From contig NZ_JADPQG010000005.1 of NCBI RefSeq assembly GCF_015687175.1, forward strand, positions 186,001 through 250,000: a DNA stretch of 64,000 bases, read 5' to 3'. A program made the position numbers and the translations under genes. Each line of letters opens with the position of its first letter. Position 1 is the first letter of the stretch. The notes below the pieces were generated by a model, which did no database searches, was not told where the DNA came from, and saw nothing but the letters and a program-made list of their open reading frames with translations. Positions 59,644 to 64,000 of the stretch are shown here, in pieces. The DNA comes from Reinekea sp. G2M2-21 (GTDB lineage Bacteria; Pseudomonadota; Gammaproteobacteria; Pseudomonadales; Natronospirillaceae).

Positions 59644-62334
59644 ATGACTAACCAAGCAAACCCTGCTCTTGAGCAGTTGGACGCCTTAGTCGCCCGAGTT
59701 AAAGCCGCACAGAAACAATACGCAAGCTTCACGCAGGAACAGGTTGATAAAATCTTTCGTGCTGCTGCGCTGGCTGCTGCTGACGCTCGTATTCCACTTG
59801 CAAAAATGGCCGCTGAAGAGTCCGGCATGGGTGTTGTCGAAGACAAAGTGATTAAAAACCACTTTGCATCTGAGTACATTTATAACAAGTACAAAGATGA
59901 AAAAACCTGCGGCATCATCGAAGAAGATGAAGAGTTCGGTACCATCACCATTGCAGAACCGACTGGTATCATTTGCGGGATTGTTCCAACCACTAACCCG
60001 ACTTCAACCGCTATTTTCAAAGCGTTGATCTCATTGAAAACCCGTAACGGTATCATCTTCTCACCACACCCTCGCGCGTGTAAGGCAACTTGCTATGCCG
60101 CGAAACTGGTGCTGGATGCAGCTGTTGCTGCGGGAGCCCCACGCGACATTATCGGTTATATAGATAAGCCGTCTGTCGAGTTATCCAACGCGTTGATGAA
60201 GCACGCAGACATCAACCTGATTCTGGCCACGGGTGGTCCGGGCATGGTAAAAGCCGCATATTCTTCCGGTAAGCCGGCGATTGGTGTGGGTGCTGGTAAT
60301 ACACCGGTGGTGATTGACGAAACGGCGGATATCAAACGTGCGGTATCATCCATTCTGATGTCTAAGACTTTCGACAACGGTGTTGTCTGTGCGTCAGAAC
60401 AAGCTGTGATTGTAATGGATGAAGTGTACGACGCGGTAAAAGAGCGTTTCTCTAACTACGGTGGCTACATTCTGTCTAAAGCCGAAGCAGACAAAGTACG
60501 TAAAGTCTTGCTGATCAACGGTGCGTTGAACGCCAATATCGTTGGCCAGTCTGCGATCAAAATTGCAGAAATGGCGGGTGTCAAAGTTCCTCCATACACC
60601 AAGGTGTTGATCGGTGAAGGTGATGAACTGAATGAAGCGGAAGAGTTCGCTCACGAAAAACTGTCACCGACTCTGGGTATGTTCCGGGCCAGCACCTTTG
60701 AAGATGCGGTTGAGAAGGCGGTTGTCATGGTTGAGATGGGTGGTATCGGTCATACCTCTTGTCTGTACACCGATCAGGATGAAAACAAAGATCGTATCCG
60801 TTATTTTGGCGACAAAATGAAGACCGCGCGTATTCTGTTGAACATGCCTACCTCTCATGGTGGTATCGGTGACCTGTACAACTTTGCCTTGGCGCCTTCA
60901 TTGACATTGGGCTGTGGCTCTTGGGGTGGTAACTCCATCTCTGAAAACGTGGGTCCTAAGCATTTGATCAACAAGAAGACCGTTGCGAAAAGGGCTGAAA
61001 ACATGTTGTGGCATAAACTTCCAAAATCAATTTACTTCCGTCGTGGTGCCATGGCGATTGCCATGGACGATCTGGTGGGTAAGAAGCGCGCTTGTATTGT
61101 CACTGACAAATACCTGTTCAACAACACGACTCACGTTGACGAATTGCGCAGCCTCCTGCGCGAAAAAGGCATGGAAGTTGAGATTTTCTACGAAGTAGAA
61201 GCCGACCCAACTCTGAGCCTGGTTCGTAAAGGTGCGGAAGTCTTGAAGTCCTTCCAGCCAGACGTTATTATTGCCTTGGGTGGTGGTTCTCCAATGGACG
61301 CCGCGAAGATCATGTGGGTCATGTACGAACACCCTGAAGTGGCCTTCGAAGACTTGGCTTTGCGCTTTATGGATATCCGTAAGCGTATCTACAAGTTCCC
61401 GAAAATGGGTAAAAAAGCGGAAATGGTTGCCATCACAACCACATCTGGTACGGGTTCTGAAGTGACTCCTTTTGCCGTGGTCACCGACGACGCCACTGGT
61501 CAGAAATACCCATTGGCCGACTATGAACTGACACCAAATATGGCCGTAGTCGATGCCAACCTGGTGATGAATATGCCGAAAGGTTTGACCGCGTTCGGTG
61601 GTTATGACGCAGTCACTCACGCAATGGAAGCCTATGTCTCTGTGTTGGCCAATGAATACTCAGACGGCCAAGCTCTGCAGGCGCTGAAATTGTTGAAAGA
61701 GTACCTGCCAAGCTCTTACAAGAACGGTTCGCACGATCCAGTGGCTCGTGAAAAGGTTCACAACGCGGCAACCATTGCGGGTATTTCATTCGCCAACGCC
61801 TTCTTGGGTATTTGTCACTCAATGGCGCACAAACTGGGTGCTGAGTTCCACTTACCACACGGTTTGGCGAACGCGCTGTTGTTGACCAACACCATTCGGT
61901 TTAACGCGACGAACCTGCCGACTAAACAAGCAGCGTTCTCACAGTACGACCGTCCGAATGCGCTGCGTCGTTATGGTGAAGTTGCGGCACACCTTGGCTT
62001 TAATCAAGAACACACGGTAGATCGTGTTGAAGCCATGCTGGAATGGTTAGACGAATTGAAACAGCAGCTGGATATTCCGTTGTCGATTCAAGCGGCAGGT
62101 GTCAATGAAGCTGACTTCCTGGCTAAAGTTGATAAATTAGCCGAAGAAGCGTTCGACGATCAGTGTACCGGTGCCAACCCTCGTTACCCGTTGATCAGCG
62201 AACTGAAACAAATCCTGATCGACTCTTACTACGGTCGGGCTTACGTTGAAGTCTACGAGCGCGAACAGATTGCTGCGGCAATCTCTGAGCCGAAAGCAGA
62301 TAAGCCTGCTAAAAAAGGTAAAGCAAAAGCCTAA
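59644..62334 (+). CDS. adhE: Bifunctional acetaldehyde/alcohol dehydrogenase
   Basis: 896 residues, matching AdhE (about 890). The N-terminal half is a CoA-acylating aldehyde dehydrogenase (GIVPTTNPTSTAIFK; nucleophile Cys249 in GVVCASEQ). The C-terminal half is an iron-dependent alcohol dehydrogenase (GGGSPMDAAK, TTSGTGSEVTPF, and iron-binding His in CHSMAHKLGAEFHLPHG). It reduces acetyl-CoA to ethanol via acetaldehyde, re-oxidising two NADH. The ATG at 59644 has TGGAGG upstream. The tail is Lys/Ala-rich (KPAKKGKAKA). Stands alone, with its own terminator. Confidence 0.97.
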   Translation: MTNQANPALEQLDALVARVKAAQKQYASFTQEQVDKIFRAAALAAADARIPLAKMAAEESGMGVVEDKVIKNHFASEYIYNKYKDEKTCGIIEEDEEFGTITIAEPTGIICGIVPTTNPTSTAIFKALISLKTRNGIIFSPHPRACKATCYAAKLVLDAAVAAGAPRDIIGYIDKPSVELSNALMKHADINLILATGGPGMVKAAYSSGKPAIGVGAGNTPVVIDETADIKRAVSSILMSKTFDNGVVCASEQAVIVMDEVYDAVKERFSNYGGYILSKAEADKVRKVLLINGALNANIVGQSAIKIAEMAGVKVPPYTKVLIGEGDELNEAEEFAHEKLSPTLGMFRASTFEDAVEKAVVMVEMGGIGHTSCLYTDQDENKDRIRYFGDKMKTARILLNMPTSHGGIGDLYNFALAPSLTLGCGSWGGNSISENVGPKHLINKKTVAKRAENMLWHKLPKSIYFRRGAMAIAMDDLVGKKRACIVTDKYLFNNTTHVDELRSLLREKGMEVEIFYEVEADPTLSLVRKGAEVLKSFQPDVIIALGGGSPMDAAKIMWVMYEHPEVAFEDLALRFMDIRKRIYKFPKMGKKAEMVAITTTSGTGSEVTPFAVVTDDATGQKYPLADYELTPNMAVVDANLVMNMPKGLTAFGGYDAVTHAMEAYVSVLANEYSDGQALQALKLLKEYLPSSYKNGSHDPVAREKVHNAATIAGISFANAFLGICHSMAHKLGAEFHLPHGLANALLLTNTIRFNATNLPTKQAAFSQYDRPNALRRYGEVAAHLGFNQEHTVDRVEAMLEWLDELKQQLDIPLSIQAAGVNEADFLAKVDKLAEEAFDDQCTGANPRYPLISELKQILIDSYYGRAYVEVYEREQIAAAISEPKADKPAKKGKAKA

Positions 62335-62354
62335 GGTTCTCTAGCCTGAAATCG

Positions 62355-62380
62355 AAGCCCGCGTTAAGCGGGCTTTTTTT
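62355..62380 (+). terminator. Intrinsic terminator of adhE
   Basis: AAGCCCGC-GTTAA-GCGGGCTT followed by a run of T, 21 bp after the stop codon. Confidence 0.93.
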
Positions 62381-62494
62381 GTTTCCGCAGCAGTGACCGT
62401 TTGTGAGCTACAATAATGTTGAAGTCAATCACAATTCAAATGTCCTACATCCTATAAGCTTCCAGCATCGATATCGATCAAATTAGGGTATGTC

Positions 62495-63865
62495 ATGAAG
62501 ATAGTCATAGTTCCCATATGCATTTTCGCTGCTGGATTGCTCTCGGGTTGTGATACAAACGCTTTATTTGACAGCGGAAAAGCGACTTCCGAGGGCGGAG
62601 TCGACAACAGCGGTGCTGTCATCAAAAACAGAGTTGAATCTTGTCCTGCACAGGCTCCTGCCAGGTGCTGGTATGCTGAGCCAGGTGGTGCCGGAAATGG
62701 TGACTACGGTTCCCCCGGATCGGTAAATGCACTCATACCAAAATTATCGGCTGGTGACTATCTCTTCCTGTTTCAAGGTGTCTATAGCGAATATTCAGTT
62801 CAAAATGGTGCTGAATACATCATCAATATTAACAAATACGTTCATTTTACAGATCCACAGCCGACTCGGGAGGACCCTGTCACGATAGCCGGGTATCAAG
62901 ATGAGCAAGTCGTAATTCGAGGGGATTTGGCAAGAGAGTGCATATTGGTTGATGGCGTTTCTCATGTTGTTTTCGAACACATGATTGTGGAAAAGTGCTT
63001 CAGTAAAGGCATGCGAGTGGGATGGGATATACCTCAGACGGATATTCGTTTGAATAATATGGAGTTTAGAGATATCGCCTACTTTGATGATTCCGGTTTT
63101 TTGTACGTTCATAGCTATGAGCAAGTTATTGTCGAAAACTCTGTATTTCATGACTACATCCCCAAACCGGTGACTAATCAGCTTGGTTCCTATATTAAAT
63201 TTTATAGAGCGAAAGACGTTACCGTTCGAAATAACAGGTTTTATGGGGCAGGTAGTGGCATTTATTACAAGCATGGTGAGTCAGCCGTGTTGAATGGCGG
63301 GTTCACTAAAATTTACGACAATCGTTTTGAGGATTTATCAGGGCATGGTGTCAGTACGAACCAGAACAGAACGGAAATTTTCAATAATTTGTTTACCTCT
63401 AATGACGGTGTCTTGATACATCAGGAGGATGGTTCGACACCGCCTTTTACACAGGATGTTTCCATTCATAATAATACCTTTGTCCATTCTGGAATCTACT
63501 TGAGGTCTGGTAGCAACGATGGCAGTTATATGGGCGCGACCGGCTTAGGCGCGAAGTACGTCAAGGTGACAAATAACATACTGGAGAATTCTATTTACTC
63601 TATCTGGCCTTATGGCAGTGATGAACAATATGATGAGGGTGTTTATTTAACCTCGAATGACAATTGTTTTTTTGCGCCTGACAGTCAGATCCAGTTTCAT
63701 TATTTCTCATCCTCAAATTTTGGCGAAAAGGGTGGAAGTTACAATTTTTCTGACTGGCAGGACCTTGGATACGATACCGATTCAATGGTCTCGGTCCCCC
63801 AATTGTCAGCAGATTATGAGATTCCGGCCGATCACCCATGTGAACCTAATGGTTGGCTTCCTTGA
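62495..63865 (+). CDS. Lipoprotein with right-handed parallel beta-helix
   Basis: 456 residues. Signal peptide with lipobox LLSGC, acylated Cys19. The mature protein starts with a Gly/Ser-rich linker. From about 60 onward it has the look of pectate-lyase/PL6-type beta-helix proteins: DYLFLFQGVYSEY, PVTIAGYQDEQVVIRG, then N-rich coils (RNNRFYGAGSGIYY, IYDNRFEDLSGHGVSTNQN, VSIHNNTFVHSGIYLRSG). It could bind or cleave an acidic polysaccharide, but catalytic residues cannot be fixed by eye. AGGG precedes the ATG. Single gene after the adhE terminator. Confidence 0.85.
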   Translation: MKIVIVPICIFAAGLLSGCDTNALFDSGKATSEGGVDNSGAVIKNRVESCPAQAPARCWYAEPGGAGNGDYGSPGSVNALIPKLSAGDYLFLFQGVYSEYSVQNGAEYIININKYVHFTDPQPTREDPVTIAGYQDEQVVIRGDLARECILVDGVSHVVFEHMIVEKCFSKGMRVGWDIPQTDIRLNNMEFRDIAYFDDSGFLYVHSYEQVIVENSVFHDYIPKPVTNQLGSYIKFYRAKDVTVRNNRFYGAGSGIYYKHGESAVLNGGFTKIYDNRFEDLSGHGVSTNQNRTEIFNNLFTSNDGVLIHQEDGSTPPFTQDVSIHNNTFVHSGIYLRSGSNDGSYMGATGLGAKYVKVTNNILENSIYSIWPYGSDEQYDEGVYLTSNDNCFFAPDSQIQFHYFSSSNFGEKGGSYNFSDWQDLGYDTDSMVSVPQLSADYEIPADHPCEPNGWLP

Positions 63866-64000
63866 GAAGCCTGATGTTTAGGCTATCCATGTTAGGTTGT
63901 TCTTACATCGTAGTATTGGTTTACGCTCGATAGCTTGAAAGAAGTTTTTTTGACCGGTACAAGGCAATCCACTTAGGTAACAATAATTGTCCAATCAGCA
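63866..64000. other. Non-coding window end
   Basis: 135 bp after the beta-helix lipoprotein; no gene or structure recognised. Confidence 0.5.

Noticed and set aside
62467-62478. ATCGATATCGAT palindrome before the beta-helix lipoprotein as an operator
   Set aside because: A single 12-bp palindrome made of repeated ATCGAT is too weak alone; no second site.

Overview
The window looks like chromosomal DNA of a free-living, motile, probably marine gammaproteobacterium. Supporting this are a Pseudomonas-type arginine succinyltransferase operon (aruCFGDB order), a thiC-thiO-thiS-thiG-thiD/E operon behind a TPP riboswitch, RsgA, AdhE, a chemoreceptor and many cyclic-di-GMP proteins. The Oceanospirillales (Reinekea/Saccharospirillum-like) are a reasonable guess, but this is inferred from gene content only. 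No rRNA, tRNA, CRISPR array, prophage or complete transposase was seen.

Layout. 1-192 is the tail of a diguanylate cyclase. 193-1758 has no genes and holds a composite repeat (copy A) and two abutting TA-flanked miniature elements. 1759-7008 carries cobT, an SDR oxidoreductase, a divergent HTH regulator and a 981-residue GGDEF protein. 7470-10880 is an exported cytochrome operon: a c4-like dihaem protein, a MauG/CCP-like dihaem peroxidase, and a beta-helix protein with a C-terminal cytochrome c domain. It has a Fur-like box upstream and a strong terminator. Repeat copy B follows, then an HPt/response-regulator-GGDEF pair, an MscS channel, rsgA, a flavin-reductase-like protein and a GGDEF-EAL gene with a premature stop, divergent from a periplasmic binding protein. 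19276-24986 is the thiamin operon. Repeat copy C and a second, orphan thiO-like gene come next. 27196-31295 holds a permease plus CxxC protein pair and a DUF1538-DUF1538-PII-like-CBS operon. 31433-39043 has an OmpA-like coiled-coil protein, a small Cys-rich protein and aruCFGDB. 39372-49363 is a signalling island: two histidine kinases, two response regulators, HDOD, GGDEF-EAL, PilZ and three small proteins I cannot name. 49494-57781 has a GlxA-type regulator with an isoaspartyl-dipeptidase-like gene, a chemoreceptor, ugpQ, a GNAT, rraA, a second miniature element, a lipoprotein and an EamA transporter. 57883-63865 has an envelope protein, adhE and a beta-helix lipoprotein.

How the genes work together. 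Several self-contained modules are visible: thiamin synthesis under TPP control, arginine catabolism to glutamate and succinate, an extracytoplasmic electron-transfer chain, and a PII/CBS-controlled membrane system of unknown substrate. At least six GGDEF/EAL/PilZ proteins point to heavy investment in c-di-GMP signalling.

The most unusual observations are these: the mosaic repeats, whose core lies in opposite orientations between similarly oriented flanks; miniature elements that share a TA target dinucleotide; the beta-helix/cytochrome c fusion operon; the DUF1538/PII/CBS operon; a nonsense codon that cuts 18 residues from an EAL domain; and an IadA homologue lacking a metal-binding histidine.
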